Of a stretch of 64,000 nucleotides of DNA, positions 9,880 to 21,673 are shown in pieces. Each line of letters opens with the position of its first letter. Positions within the stretch are counted from its first letter, which is position 1. Position numbers and translations under genes: made by a program. Where the stretch lies: assembly GCA_025331445.1 (NCBI GenBank), contig JAIWNE010000081.1, positions 62,001 through 126,000 on the forward strand. The letters are read 5' to 3'. Below the pieces are notes generated by a model. The model searched no databases. It was not told the origin of the DNA and saw only the letters and a list, made by a program, of their open reading frames with translations. The stretch comes from Blakeslea trispora (Eukaryota > Mucoromycota > Mucoromycetes > Mucorales > Choanephoraceae).

Positions 9880-11385
9880 GTGGTGCGAGGCGTCTCTGAG
9901 CTCATCACAGGTCTACCCACTTTTCTTGACTCTTTCTCTTTCTTTGGCGATGAATTACATATGATCGGTCATGGGTTGGGTCATATGATATGTAACTTGC
10001 TAGACCCCACTATCAAGGACAAGTTCTTCTCCCCTCTGCTGGTCGACTATTCGTTCGATGTAGGCCCTGTTTACAATCGATCCCAATTGATGAACTGTAT
10101 CTCGCGTTGGACATTTGGTAGCAGACGAACCAATCCTTCCGTTTCTGATTATACTTTCGATGGCCGTAAGCACTTCAACAGAGCTGTTTATTGGCAGTAC
10201 TTTTTGCTGCATACTGTCCAAACTATGGTGTTGCCTTACTTAAAGCATCGTAGAACAGAGAATGCGTTGATGAACCTCGTTAATGCCTGCTCAATTTGTT
10301 TACAAAAGTCGATCAGTCCTGAAGAGTTGATAGAAATGGAAAGGTAAGATCGTTAATAAATTTATCCAACATTCACTAACCATTAGATGTTTAGGTTCTT
10401 CAGAAAGTGGGGCGATTTCTTAATTGAAGAGGTAAATGCCAGACGGGTAACTAATCGAGTCTGGACTATGAATTGTCACTTTGCCGTCCGCCATATAACC
10501 GGTCTAATCAAACAGCATGGGCCGTTACGCTACTACTCTTGTCGCTCGTTGGAAAGTACCATTAAAAGATATACCAACATGATTCACTCTCCTACCAAGC
10601 CTCTTGCCGAAACAAGCAATATACTAGCGAGAGTAAATTATTATACCCTACTAAACAACCAGCGAGAGAATGAACGGTATATGGCTTTCCCAAGAAGGGT
10701 CGACACAGATTTCATGGACCATCCTGATCAACCAGATACTTATCCACAACTCTGGGGCAAGTTTCTTCATGTTGATCTCAACGATGCCAGCAACATTATT
10801 AATATCAACGCAGCCAATGTACAGGATGCGTTAACTAGGTTCTACCGTCGCGTTGGTCAATCAGGATCACTTTCGAATTACTCAGATGTTGTCTTGGCTG
10901 CACGCATGTTAAAGGAGGACACGGTCTTTCAATCCCTTTGGTATAGACAGTACCAACGTCAACTGGGCTGTCCTAACTACTTTGTCTTGTTTGAAGCTAA
11001 ACCACGCAACAGGTACGATCATCCACTTGTTTATTTTATGTATTTCAAAAACTCTAAATACTCTTTATGTTATAGTCGAAGAAAGTTCTGGTACTTCGGT
11101 CAAATCATTTCGTTTTTGAAGCATAAATTAGAAGCACGAACACGGTTTTTGGTCCTGTTGTCTGTTAGTCGAAGCACATCAATGAATGGCCATGGCATTA
11201 TTACCGTCAATTTTCAAGAAGACAGTCCTACAAATGATGTAATGATTCGTGAAGTGCAAGATATCATCACATTAGTAGGACTAAATAGATACAACGACGA
11301 TGATAATCAGTTTGCTCTTACCTGGCCAGAAGCAAAATACTATCAAAAGCTGTCACTTAGACTGAGAGGTGAAGATCTATTGTAA
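9880..11385 (+). pseudogene. Tnp2-type transposase, copy 2, 5'-truncated
   Basis: Similar to copy 1 from the LDSF...DE(L/M)H region onward (GDELHMIGHGLGHMICNLL against GLDEMHLWGQNIGKQIW). The DUF4218-like part has NCHFAVRHITGL and HGPLRYYSCRSLESTIKRY. Introns are at 10344-10394 and 11013-11075, both closing in frame. The natural stop is at 11383-11385. No internal stop is seen, so the 3' half looks better preserved than copy 1, but the zinc ribbon and first catalytic blocks are missing. Followed by the long 3' arm of the CACTA-like element. Confidence 0.72.
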
Positions 11386-12879
11386 ATATACCCCTTTTAA
11401 ATTGGATTGTAACATACTAGCATTTATATCATACATTGTACTTTTCTCATCATTTCATGTATTGCTTGCCCGTTTCCCCTTATTTAACATTAATAACAGT
11501 ATTATCTTCCATGTAAAAATAAAAGTAGAGAAGAAAGAAAAGAAGCGTTTATAAAAAACCAATCTCTTGTACATTTAGTGCAGATGATCGTCATCTAAAC
11601 ATTTTAATTTGATGAAAAAAGCAGTCAAACCTGAATTTAAGGTTATTACATCTTGTCTTTCTCTCGTATTTGCTCTCTTCTTCTTTTTATTTTTTATTAA
11701 CGCTCTACTTTTTATGTGCATCTTTCTAAAATCTCACTCTACAGCTTTGAAGACTTTACTTTTATCTGTCGCAACGTAAACGTTTAACTTGAAAAGATAA
11801 CCTTACTTTGCATACATTATGGTAGAAAAAATCGGCTTTTTCCTAATACATCATGTTCGGTTTTTCTAACTATTACTTCTTTTATTATAGATATACTATC
11901 TGTCAAAAGGTGTCCTACTAATCTAAAGTGATGATCATTTACATGAACTGCAGATTATGTCTTCCTTTTGGATGTAGTCGACTAAAAAGTTACAACATAC
12001 ATTCAATGAGTTACCATTTTGCTTTATCTTTGTCACACCTATCGTCAATGTCAGAGAATCTTCCTCCCAAGTCTAAGTATTGACTACATTAGTTGATATA
12101 TCACTTAGCATATCTACTAACGTTTATGTCATTATAGGTAAAATTGGTAGTTAACTTGGAATTTATCATCTTTTTAAATCAATAGATAATCGTATTCGAA
12201 GCTTCTTATCCATAAAATATTAAAGAGGTTTACTGTTATTCAATAAAAGAAGACTCAAATCGATTAACGATTACATGATTAACGAAATATAAGCTTGAAA
12301 GCTTTGATACTTTGATACAAACTTAAAAAAGGCCAGGAAGAATTGGATTCTCTTAAAGGTTGGAGATAACGAATATCGTTGAATTTCAAGTAACATTACA
12401 TTATAAGATAAATTAATTCTTAGCATATCATTACTAGACAATACTAGTTTTGTCAATTCAGATACTAAGTGTTTTTATCTTAATTACCATTAAACGCAAC
12501 TTCTTTTATCAATTTGAAATATCAATACTAAGGGATCATGTAAACTTCTCTACTTTCTATTACTGCTTGTGATGACTGCAAGTTTTAACCTTACTGGTAT
12601 AAACATCACCTTATATTCCTTATATCATTAAGTAATTAATTATCTTATGTCAACACTCTCTTATGATAGCACTCTCTTCATATCAACTTTACACAACAAC
12701 GGTAGAGCTTGTTGAAAATAGATATTGAGTTTTATGACAAGTATTAACATTTATTTCTGAATTTACATATTAACTACAAAACACTGCTTTCTTTTCATGC
12801 AGTAATTAGCAATCTTTAAAACTACATACCCGTTTGTCCACAACTTTCAATAGTACCTTCTTTTAGACATCTTTATCTT
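11386..12879. other. Non-coding 3' flank of transposase copy 2
   Basis: AT-rich, no supported gene. Short open frames here have no recognisable product. It has no clear counterpart in the internally deleted copy B, so it is probably part of the full-length 3' arm. Confidence 0.45.
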
Positions 12880-14034
12880 CAGACCGAAATGGCCCTAACA
12901 AATTGGTTCATGCAAATCCAAGACATTTTCCTTTTCAGTACAATTTTAGCTTGGATCTGTCAATGAAATCATACTTTCTTCCCATCACTGCCATATTTCT
13001 CATATATACTGGCCATTTTTTTAATCCCCTATTTTCGTTCTTTTCTCTTTTTTTCATTATATGCACAGCAAAAGGTAAGCACTTTTATCTTTTTTTTTTC
13101 AAATATCATATAATCCATCAACATCACTGACTCTTTTATTTAGCAATAGCTACATGTATATCACATTATGATGACAACATCGCAATAATTCGACTACGCT
13201 TCTTTTTCTATTTCATAGCATCTTCCACCTCACTATCCGTATTTATTTGCTTATCATCAACTTTATATACACTTATATACATACTCATCATAAACTCTGA
13301 TTGACAATCCTTTATCCATGTCACCTTCTTCTGTGCCACTTTTCACCATCTCATCCATGACTATTTGATCCAAACTGCCTGCTCTATTCCATGTTGCTCA
13401 AACTCAAACTTCTTTATTGATATCTGAATACCATCTCTATTTATGCTGCCTTTCTAGATTGATGCCTCTTTTTCAAATTACTCTTGCCTTGGGTCTTTCG
13501 GGTTTCTCCATTTGTTTGTCTATCTTAGTTTATGCACTTCGTTTACTAACTTACTTTGTTTGTAGTCATTGTCTTGGAGCCTTTTGACAAGCACACATTC
13601 AATTGCTTACCATGCTTTCATCCCATGTCTGACTTATTCATGTCTACCTTCTTTCTTATGTGCTCATCTGGTCTATCTCTTCAAGTATTGCCACCGGTCA
13701 TTGTCCTAAATTCAAGAGATACTTTTTCTCTCTGATATACCGTCATTTGAGTACTGAGTCTCTTCTCATGTCGCCATCTCTCTACCTCATCTTCAGAAAA
13801 TAAACTCTATCCACCTATTTTCCTTCCAATACTGAGGTCTGTGCTTTTGAAGGTTATAATCTCTTTTTGATTGAACTTGGGTTTCCTTCCAACTTTACTG
13901 CTTATTTTTTTCTTCTTTTTGTGTCTTCATGTCGTTGCTCATGCTTGCATGTGTGCTCCATCTTAGATGAGGTTGCCTCATCTCTTTGAATCTCTTTTGC
14001 GACAAGTGAAATACCACTTCCAGACTATTTTTAC
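12880..14034 (-). repeat. CACTA-like 3' arm (copy A), first part
   Basis: Reverse complement of copy B at about 31400-30250. For example, 13900-14030 matches 30250-30390 inverted. Non-coding. It ends in ATTTTTAC (14027-14034), the target duplication of MULE-1, and continues at 18282. Confidence 0.75.
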
Positions 14035-14149
14035 GGTGAATACTTGGCGCACTCCGGTAGAACACTCCGGTGGCTTAGATATTATAGGTAGTGGCTTATG
14101 AGGACGTCCTCATTCTTAGTTATGCTAGTAATAAAATATGTGTGTAACA
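14035..14149 (+). repeat. MULE-1 terminal inverted repeat, 3' side of gene
   Basis: Matches the reverse complement of 18160-18273 from GGTGAATACTT to the final GTGTGTAACA. It includes the short palindrome GAGGACGTCCTC. Confidence 0.93.
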
Positions 14150-14430
14150 CTCCACTAGACATTGTTGCATAATTATTATGGATTGAAAATCCGAAGACAA
14201 AGTAGCTTGTTTGAATTCGATTGAAAGTGTGTTGTTAATTTATATGAATAATTATGAGTTAATAAAATAAAGAACAAAAAAAAAGTAAAAGAGAAAGGGT
14301 TTGTCTAATCTAGAAAAAGTACTTCACTATTGCCATTATCTGTCATGAAAATTAATAAAAGGAACTTGCAGTTATTCAATGTAATCTTACCTGGGTTTTT
14401 TTCTCTGCTTTGAAAGAACAAATAATGATT

Positions 14431-17400
14431 TCAGAAGGTGCGCTTGAAATTAGGAGAAATAGCAAGAGACTCACATGCACTTTCATACAGACTGGGTTGT
14501 GGCAATGGCCAAGTTGGTTTGATTGCTCTTTTCATGCTTAGAGTAATGAAATGATTGTCATTAACTCTTTGCATAAGCAGAGGCATCTCTTTCTTCTTCT
14601 TGGTTTCTTGCTTGACAATCAGGGGCACAAAAGTACATGGTGGCGTGTTCATGTACTTTTTCTCTGCATAGGTAGCCACTAACCTTTGGAATGTGTCAGC
14701 GGCTAACTGTGCACATCCTGGTAAGGTAAACCAGTAGTCTTGGCCTGCATAAGTAAGCGATTTGTCGACCTTTTGGCAACCAACTGTGGCTTGCAAACCA
14801 AAACAAACGATCGACTTCAGCTCTTGGTAATCTATGAACCCCTTCAGGTGCTTCTTGTAAAAGCCTGTGCTTTCATCTTTGCCCTCATCCATCGTCAAGA
14901 GAAAGTCTCTCATCATCATCTTCACCTCCCAAAACTTCTCTTCATCGCCGTACAACTGCACTGCTAAAGCTCTAAAGCCACAGAATCCGTCAGCACGTAC
15001 ATTGATAGCAGCAGTGTACCAATTCTTTTCTATAGATGGATGTATCTGCTCGATAAGAGACAGATACTCCATTTCTTCTTCTTTCAACAACTCATCATCA
15101 CTCTGGCTTTTTTCGACTTCTTTTCTTTCTAATTTTACTGAAGATACAAGTTTTAGATGCGAGTTAATAGAAGCCAGAGTATTAGTGAGTAACATACCTT
15201 TTATCTTTTCATTGTCGCTTGTCTTCTGTTTTTTATCCTTTTCTGCCTTTTCTGCCTTTTCTGCCTTCTCATCCATCTTTCTCTTCTTTCCTCTTTCTTT
15301 ATCAGCCTCCTTCAATTTTTCTTTGGTAATCTCAATACCAATTTTGTTTCTCTTTGAAAGTTTTGGCCTTCCTTTGTGAACACTAGCCAGAGTAGGTGCT
15401 TTCACACTACTGATATCGTTTGGAGCTAATCTTTCAATAAGCTCCTCCATACTATCAAGAATGTCTTGTTTGTCTTGGTATGTCTTGCTATTCAAGAAAA
15501 CTTCGTCTAATTGGTTTCGCAAGTGTTCGTACTCAATAGAAAATTCTTTTTGAACTACATCTTGATATTTTGTTGAGACAATCCCTTCAGTAATTGCTCT
15601 AGTTTCAGGATGACCAACTTTTTGAACTAAAAAAATTGTTAGTCCATAGTCGCGATTCATAAACATTTATTTATCATTATTATCGTACCGTCTTCGTTCA
15701 TGAAAAAGATGTGCCATCTAGGATGAACCAAGTCAAGCTTGACTTGTCCGTGTTCTTCGACACATTTGACCAGCTCGTGTCGGCAAGGCAATTTCCATAC
15801 CTTGACAAAGCAAGAGCAGACAGGACTCAATATGCCTTCTTGCTTCTCTTTTAGTCCTTTGACTAATTGATTCTTTACTTTGATTAATGCAAATTTAGTG
15901 ATAGCTCTGTATATAGGCTTGAGCATATCACTAACTTCACTAGTAAGAAGAGAGACAGGGATAGACATACTTTCTCTCTCCATTTGAGACTTCAGGTAGT
16001 CCTCCTTCAGACTTGAAATTAGCAATTGTTGAAAATTATAAACATGTAGTAAAATTTACCCTTATCTTGTACCATTCATCAATTTTGTCAGTCACTGGAC
16101 CCAGCTTGCCTTTTGACGAGCCAATATAGCCTTTCATTGCTGAATGGGTTCCCTCTACTCTGTTTGTAGACCTGTTGTTCATATGAGGATGCTTGTTTGC
16201 ATAATAGCTTCCCCATTGAACTTCTACTTTCATCATCCTTCATGTAAAATAGAAACAAATTATTGAGATTATTTCTGAATTGAATATGAACAGCACAACT
16301 TACAAATCGAAGTATTCTAGGCATGTGTTTTTGTTGATCAAAAGCCCCTCCTGGTTCAAAAAATTCACGTATGCTTTTTTGGCTTCTTCATAGCCTTCTT
16401 TCGTGGTACAACCACGAGCAATTGCAAAAAGCAAGTTTCTGTGCTCTGCCTCATAATTGTCACGAATATCCACTAAGCAATGACAAGATATTCAGATTTT
16501 GGTTTAGATTTTATTAAAGTATCAATTGATTATTTCGCTTACCAGTAAAATTGGGGTTAATTTCCTTCAAAAACTTATCTCTGAAATGTCGTTCTATATG
16601 AATGTAGCAGAGCAGTTGAGAAGACTCAGAAAATACATCACTTAAAGCCCCTTTTAAAGCAGCGTCATTGTCAGTTACAAAGACACTAGGCAAGTCGAAC
16701 TGCTCAGCTGCTGGTCCAGATGGCCAAACAATTTCTCTCAATTGTTCTAAAGCCCACTTGTAGTTGGACTTCGTCTCTCTTTCCATCCAAGCGGCAGCCA
16801 CAGGAATAGTTGCCAATTGCTGTGGTCTTTCTCTACTAGCAACCGTTCCAGCAATGACAAAATTGACAAGAGCATACAAATGACAGTTGCTCTTGTAAGT
16901 GGCATCTACAACGACAGACTCGGGAAGCTTGCGCAATTCTTTAATTGCACTGTCTCTAATAAAGAAAACAGCCGTGATTCTGTTTTCTGAATTGGTAGTG
17001 TAACGAACATTGTATTGTTTGCGTTGCAAATCAGTAACAAACGAAGTCATATCAGAACCAGAGCGGAATTGCTGTTGCATGTTTTCCAAATCCTTCTTTT
17101 TCATATAGTTGATGTTTTTGACTTGAAGCATCTTTTTTTAAGTGTCACATTAGTCAAGCTATTTTTCATTCTAGTAATAGTTCCCAAGAATATACCTCTT
17201 GAACAACAGAAGGTTTGTTTTTTTGCAATAGCAAAATTGCCTCTTCAAAAATATCAGCATCAAGCTTTCGATGCAAGTGATAGGTGAGAGGATCGTTCAC
17301 AATACGATGATTATGACTGCCATCAACACTTCTCACAGTGACAACTTTTCTAACAGGGCATAGTCTAGCCTCAATAACACAAGGACAATCGAACTTGAGG

Positions 17401-18080
17401 CTTTCTTTCTTGTATTCTTTGGACTTTGAATTTTTGTTACTGTTGACAAGATCAACATCAGTAACTTTCTTGGAGCGTCTGTAGTCCTTTCCATGTCTAC
17501 AAATCATTCTAATTCTTTGCTCTTTTTGACTTGATTTGTCAGTTGTGATTGGGCAATTATATTTTTTGCCGAATTCTTGAGCACGGATACGTAATTCATC
17601 AATATCCGAAAATTCTGTGCCGACAGAAAACAATTTCTCCATTTCTTCTTTCATCAATGCACAGACCTGCAAGTCCTTATCCGTGCAATGAAGGAAACTT
17701 TCCTTACTGGTCTTTCCTTCATACTCTTCCTCATCGGTTGAATAATCTTCCAAGTTGCTTTCATACTCGACACGTTTACTGACAAGTAGCTCTAATATTT
17801 ATTTTTTATTTTAAACACAACAGGCAACTTCATATTCCAGAGAATCTAACATAAAGTGCTATTACACACCTTCAGACTGAATTTCAGATATATCTTCAAC
17901 ATCGACTTCAGAATCAGAAGTGTCAATAGTGATGACTTCTTCTTGAATCTCGAGATGACAACTCGTCTCAACTTTGACTTGCTCGTTATCAAAAGGTTTG
18001 ATGTCGATACCAGCACTACAGATAGATATTTCATCGTCCGAGGCTTCAATATCAATATAAAGCAAACTGTCTTGATTCAT
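14431..18080 (-). CDS. MULE transposase fused to OTU-like cysteine protease domain
   Basis: Exons 18080-17870, 17791-17196, 17131-16543, 16472-16304, 16237-16060, 16004-15689 and 15626-14431 give 1084 codons plus stop with no break. A 60-base in-frame segment near 15137-15196 could be an eighth intron. Order: acidic N-terminus; FAR1/WRKY-like Cys/His region (CPIT...DCPC...SHNHR, about 130-235); MULE core with D in VVVDATYK (about 347), D in FVTDNDAAL (about 415) and E in TNRVEGTHS (about 544); SWIM finger CSC...CRH (about 645); AT-hook-like KGRPK and a lysine-rich stretch (about 770-830); OTU-like domain with DGFCGFRAL (Cys about 902) and NDNHFITL (His about 1045). The core would move the element; the OTU part is predicted to cleave ubiquitin-type bonds. 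The fusion reading is mine; no protein was tested. Confidence 0.87.
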
Positions 18081-18159
18081 TTATAAAATTATTAAATAAG
18101 TGTTGACAAAGGGCTTTCCAGGGCCCATTGCTTCATTGACTTGATCTTTTCAGGTACAT

Positions 18160-18273
18160 GTTACACACATATTTTATTACTAGCATAACTAAGAATGAGG
18201 ACGTCCTCATAAGCCACTACCTATAATATCTAAGCCACCGGAGTGTTCTACCGGAGTGCGCCAAGTATTCACC
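18160..18273 (-). repeat. MULE-1 terminal inverted repeat, promoter side
   Basis: Inverse of 14035-14149. It lies about 80 bases upstream of the transposase ATG (18080), so it probably overlaps the promoter. Confidence 0.92.
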
Positions 18274-18281
18274 ATTTTTAC

Positions 18282-19247
18282 TTGGTTGTCTCACCAAATG
18301 AACTTCTCTTTATCAACTGTTTACTTCTGACTATTGCTCTCACTGTTGGCTGGACTCATGAGTTTACCTAATCGCAACTAAAGGACACACCATGCTGATG
18401 ACAAAGTACATGTGTAAAGAATCGCGTCTCATCTTTATTTTTTTCGTTTTTTTAGACTTTCTATGCTATTCACTCCTTTCCTCTCTTGTTTCTAATTCTT
18501 GTGTGTACTGGTGACGAGTGATCTCTTACTTGGTGTTGCTCATGACCTTGCATGTTGCTTCAAGATGGCTGTCAAGAAAAAAGATAGTCACGAAAAAAAA
18601 ACTTTCGGTTAAGGCTGTACAATTTTCAAACGCAACTACTGCAAAGCGATTAAGGTGCTTATTGATGGCTCTAGTCATGGAAATTAACTCATTTCTGCTT
18701 CCTATTCTGCTTCTTATGATCCCAAAAGGTATCTATATCAAAGTCAAGCATGCCAATCTATCTGGATATACCCAATGCAGCATTCCCATTACAAAAAAGG
18801 ACATCTGAGCTACAAATCAGCCTAAAGAAGAACCCATATATAGCATATATTTGATTCAAATTAATAAGAATAAAGAAGCTTGATTTGCCCATAATACCTA
18901 AATAAGCCAATCATATTCCAAGCTCATCCAAAAATTAAAGCGATACGATTAGCCCATTTATTGCTTATACATCTAAAACTTGTTAAATCACTATCGCTCT
19001 ATACGACGAAGGCAATTTGTCATTATAACTCCCCTTTGAGACTTAAGCTGGATATGATTCGACTATAGACAACTCCTATTCAAAGTGTTGCGTAAAAGGG
19101 TTTTGCCATTCAACAAGAAATGTCGGATTCTGATAGAAATCATGTTAGATTCTGACAAAAAACCTTAAACCGCCTTAATTGAATTTCAAGGTTTTCGTGT
19201 CAGATTCTGACAAAAAAAAAGTTCACCTCAATATCTTTTAAGCTGTG
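18282..19247 (-). repeat. CACTA-like 3' arm (copy A), last part and terminus
   Basis: Reverse complement of copy B at about 30240-29430. Near the end, three copies of a word like GATTCTGACAAAAA (19122-19220) could be subterminal binding sites. The terminus GCTGTGGTG is at 19239-19247. A short open frame at 18518-18808 has a counterpart in copy B but both sit in lesion-rich DNA; I do not call it a gene. Confidence 0.7.
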
Positions 19248-19628
19248 GTGACGCATCAATCCAGATAGGCAGCTTTTAAAAAGATGGTATACAGATAACA
19301 GTCAAAGAGGTATAAGTTTGAGCAACATGGTATAGAGCAGACAGTTTGGATAAAGAAGTCATGAATGAGGTGGCAGATAGCAATACAAAAGAGGGTGACA
19401 TGGATAAAGAATTGTCTATCAAAGCCAATGATGAGTATCTACACAAGTATGTACAAAATTGATGAACAGCAGATATATACGGATGAAGAGTTGAAGGATT
19501 CAAAGAAACAGAAGAGAAGCGTAGTCGAGTTGTTGGGATGTTGTCATGATAAGGTGATATACATGTAGCTATTATGAAATAAAAGAGTTAGTGATGTTGA
19601 TGGATTATATGATACTTGTAAAAAAAAA
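19248..19628 (+). repeat. CACTA-like copy D, left fragment
   Basis: Direct match to copy B from about 30820 to 31207 (ACGCATCAATCC... to the A-run), opposite in orientation to the adjoining copy A. It continues at 46265 after MULE-2. Copies A and C are inserted in this older copy. Confidence 0.72.
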
Positions 19629-19775
19629 GAGTAATACTTCGCGCACCCACTTTTCACACTCACTTTTTAAATACACCCCATTTCTTGCACCCACTTTTTA
19701 AATACACCCCATTTCCTACACCCACTTTTTAAAAAACAAATTTTTTGCTTTCCTCTCCCCCATTTTTTTTAAAAT
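19629..19775 (+). repeat. MULE-2 left terminal repeat with internal duplication
   Basis: Matches the reverse complement of 46151-46264. It contains two tandem copies of the unit carrying GCACCCACTTTTTAAATAC, where the right end has one. Confidence 0.85.
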
Positions 19776-19914
19776 CAGCAAGACTTTTATAAGTTGACAG
19801 AATTGAGTTAAAATATATTTTAGAAGCAAATAAAAACATGTTGCAGTAAACACAATAAAAGAAAAAAAAGCTAAGGGACTAATCAATGCTAAACTGGTCT
19901 TTGAAATATGTCTG

Positions 19915-21280
19915 TTAGAATCTGTATGAATTGTAATATGTATATTCAGTACCTGAGTTTTTTGGTAATTGTTGTGCAAAGACAAGATGGTAAGCCCATA
20001 CGGTTTTCTTGATATTTGTCTGTTTACCAAAATTGCTCGCTGCGAACTCAAAGGAAGAATCAGGTAAAGGACAAGGAAACTTTTTGGATCGTCTCAATCC
20101 CAATGTAACCCAATGGTTGTCGTTCACTCTTTGCAACAAGACAGGTTGAGGGAGCTTCTTCTTGATCTTGGCATCTGTGTAGTCGGGCAAAAGAGGAAAA
20201 TAGCTTACTCCTCTTGTACTTGTATACTTTTTTTTGCTATAGAGCACAACAGGCACAAAAAAAGTATCAGCTGCAAGCTGTGCACAACCAACAGAAGAGA
20301 AATAGTGTTCTTGACCGCAGTAGAATACAACATCACCGTTATCTTCGTTGCTCGAGAAAAGTTCATACTTGATTGTCTCGCTGCCAACTTCTTCTTCAAT
20401 ACCATAGCATACCCTTTTCTTAGCATCCTCAAAATCAAATTAATCTTTGAAGATGTCTTTGTAAAATTTTTCATTGTTCAAAAGGGTATCTCTCATCTTC
20501 TTTTTGACAGTCCAAATTTCATCTTCATTGTCGAATATCTGGACAGCTAATGCTCTCCATCCACAAAACCCATCACCTACAACATCGATAACTACGCTGT
20601 AGTTGTCCTTTGGTATGTTGGGATCAACTTGCGAAAGTAAACGGTCATAGTAAGAGTCTATTGTTTTGCGAATATTGTCTTGCGTTAGTATTTCGCCCTT
20701 TGTATTGAACACAATGCATACCAGCAGCTTCTAATTCTTCATCAGTGACTTCTTGACTTTGTTCTTCATATTCATCTTCTAGAACTACATCTACTTTAAG
20801 CTTTTTGGCAGTTGTTTGGTGATTTGCATTGCTTTTTCTTTTCTTGTCTGAACTGAGAGTCTTAAGAAGATTTTTTCTTTTTTCCAAGAAGGCTTCCATT
20901 GCTCTCTCTACACCTATCTTTTGTCGCTTGTCTTTCTTTGGCCGGCCTTTGGATATCATTGACATTCCTGGGTTTTTTACCAAATCCAAGCTATCCTCCT
21001 TAGCCTTTTTTTCAACTGTTTGAAGGTTGTCGAGAATTGTCTGCATCTCTTGATGCGAGACTGATTCTGTGAAAATCTCTTCAATGCTGTTGAACAATGT
21101 GTGTAGCTTATACAGATATTGCTTTTTTAAGCTATCCATCAACTCAAACTTCTTCGATCTTCCTGTTACTTCAGACACCTTCTGACTGTTAGCATGCAAT
21201 GCTTCTACTCTTTCTTCTTCGTCTTCGTTGTCTTGTGGTACATCAGGAATACCACCAATCATATATATACTGAAATAACA
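19915..21280 (-). pseudogene. MULE-2 C-terminal part with decayed OTU-like domain
   Basis: Corresponds to the last exon of MULE-1. It keeps the same order: coiled/charged stretch, ISKGRPKKDKRQKIG (AT-hook-like), VVGDGFCGWRALAVQ (OTU Cys motif), GCAQLAADTFFVP, and VNDNHWVTLG (OTU His motif). Lesions: a frame change near 20712-20720 (after EAAGM) and a TAA at about 20440 between FKD and FDFEDAKK. The minus-strand gene is separated from its transposase exons by the Helitron. Confidence 0.82.
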
Positions 21281-21395
21281 GATTTTAACTTGAAGTACTG
21301 ACGTCACGAATTTTCTTTTCCCCCTCAATTAAAAATTGTCCGATCACGTGATATGAGAATTTATTTCCCCGACTTGGATCAAGCCTAAGCCAGTG

Positions 21396-21530
21396 TGGGA
21401 GGGGGTTTAAGGGGGAGGGTCGTCCCTCCCCCTCACGCGAAGCCAGCATTAGTCAGGAACGGTGGATTGAGCTTAAGACAGCTGGGAGGGGGTTCAAGGG
21501 GGAGGGTTGTCCCACCCCCTCACGCGAAGC
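21396..21530 (+). repeat. Duplicated GC-rich hairpin near the Helitron 5' end
   Basis: Two copies (21396-21443 and 21483-21530) of a unit ending CCCCCTCACGCGAAGC. The first forms a perfect 9-bp stem GGGGGAGGG/CCCTCCCCC with loop TCGT; the second has one mismatch. Flanks at 21245-21320 and 21541-21620 are also similar to each other (ATACTGAAATAA...). Confidence 0.75.
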
Positions 21531-21673
21531 AAGGTTGAATCAATATACTGAAATAATAGATTTCAACTAGAAGTACCGATGTTCACGCTTTTATTTTTTT
21601 TTTCTTTTCCCCCTTAAATTTACATTTACATTTTTTATTTTTTTATTCCTTCTCTAAATCTATCATTTTTATC

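Larger units (their letters stand above)
14035..18273 (-). mobile_element. MULE-1: Mutator-like element with transposase-OTU gene
   Basis: Terminal inverted repeats of about 115 bp begin GGTGAATACTTGGCGCACTC, and I see no certain difference between them. ATTTTTAC flanks both sides (14027-14034, 18274-18281). Without the insert the flanks join into sequence matching copy B near 30240. About 4.24 kb, one minus-strand gene in seven exons. Identical ends plus an open gene suggest recent activity. Confidence 0.92.
1..19247 (+). mobile_element. CACTA-like element, copy A (5' end outside the window)
   Basis: Composite of two Tnp2-type transposase pseudogenes on the plus strand followed by a long non-coding 3' arm. 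The right end at 19239-19247 reads GCTGTGGTG, the inverse of the CACCAC-type terminus seen intact on copy B (29301-35637). The arm 12880-14034 plus 18274-19247 is the reverse complement of copy B at about 31400 down to 29430, which places both in one family. It is interrupted by a MITE, a Tc1 element and a MULE. The left end is not in the window. Whether the two transposase segments belong to one element or were joined by recombination near 9550-9870 is unresolved. Confidence 0.55.

Noticed and set aside
12903..13130. Possible small membrane protein frame
   Set aside because: It lies in the CACTA-like arm, is T-rich, and is not open in the matching part of copy B.
18518..18808. Open frame with a counterpart at 29722-30000 in copy B
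   Set aside because: The two frames agree only in part, other frames are as similar, and the surrounding DNA is conserved as non-coding arm. The similarity follows from element relatedness.
19620..19630. Exact MULE-2 target duplication
   Set aside because: Both flanks are A-runs, so a 9-bp duplication fits but cannot be proved.
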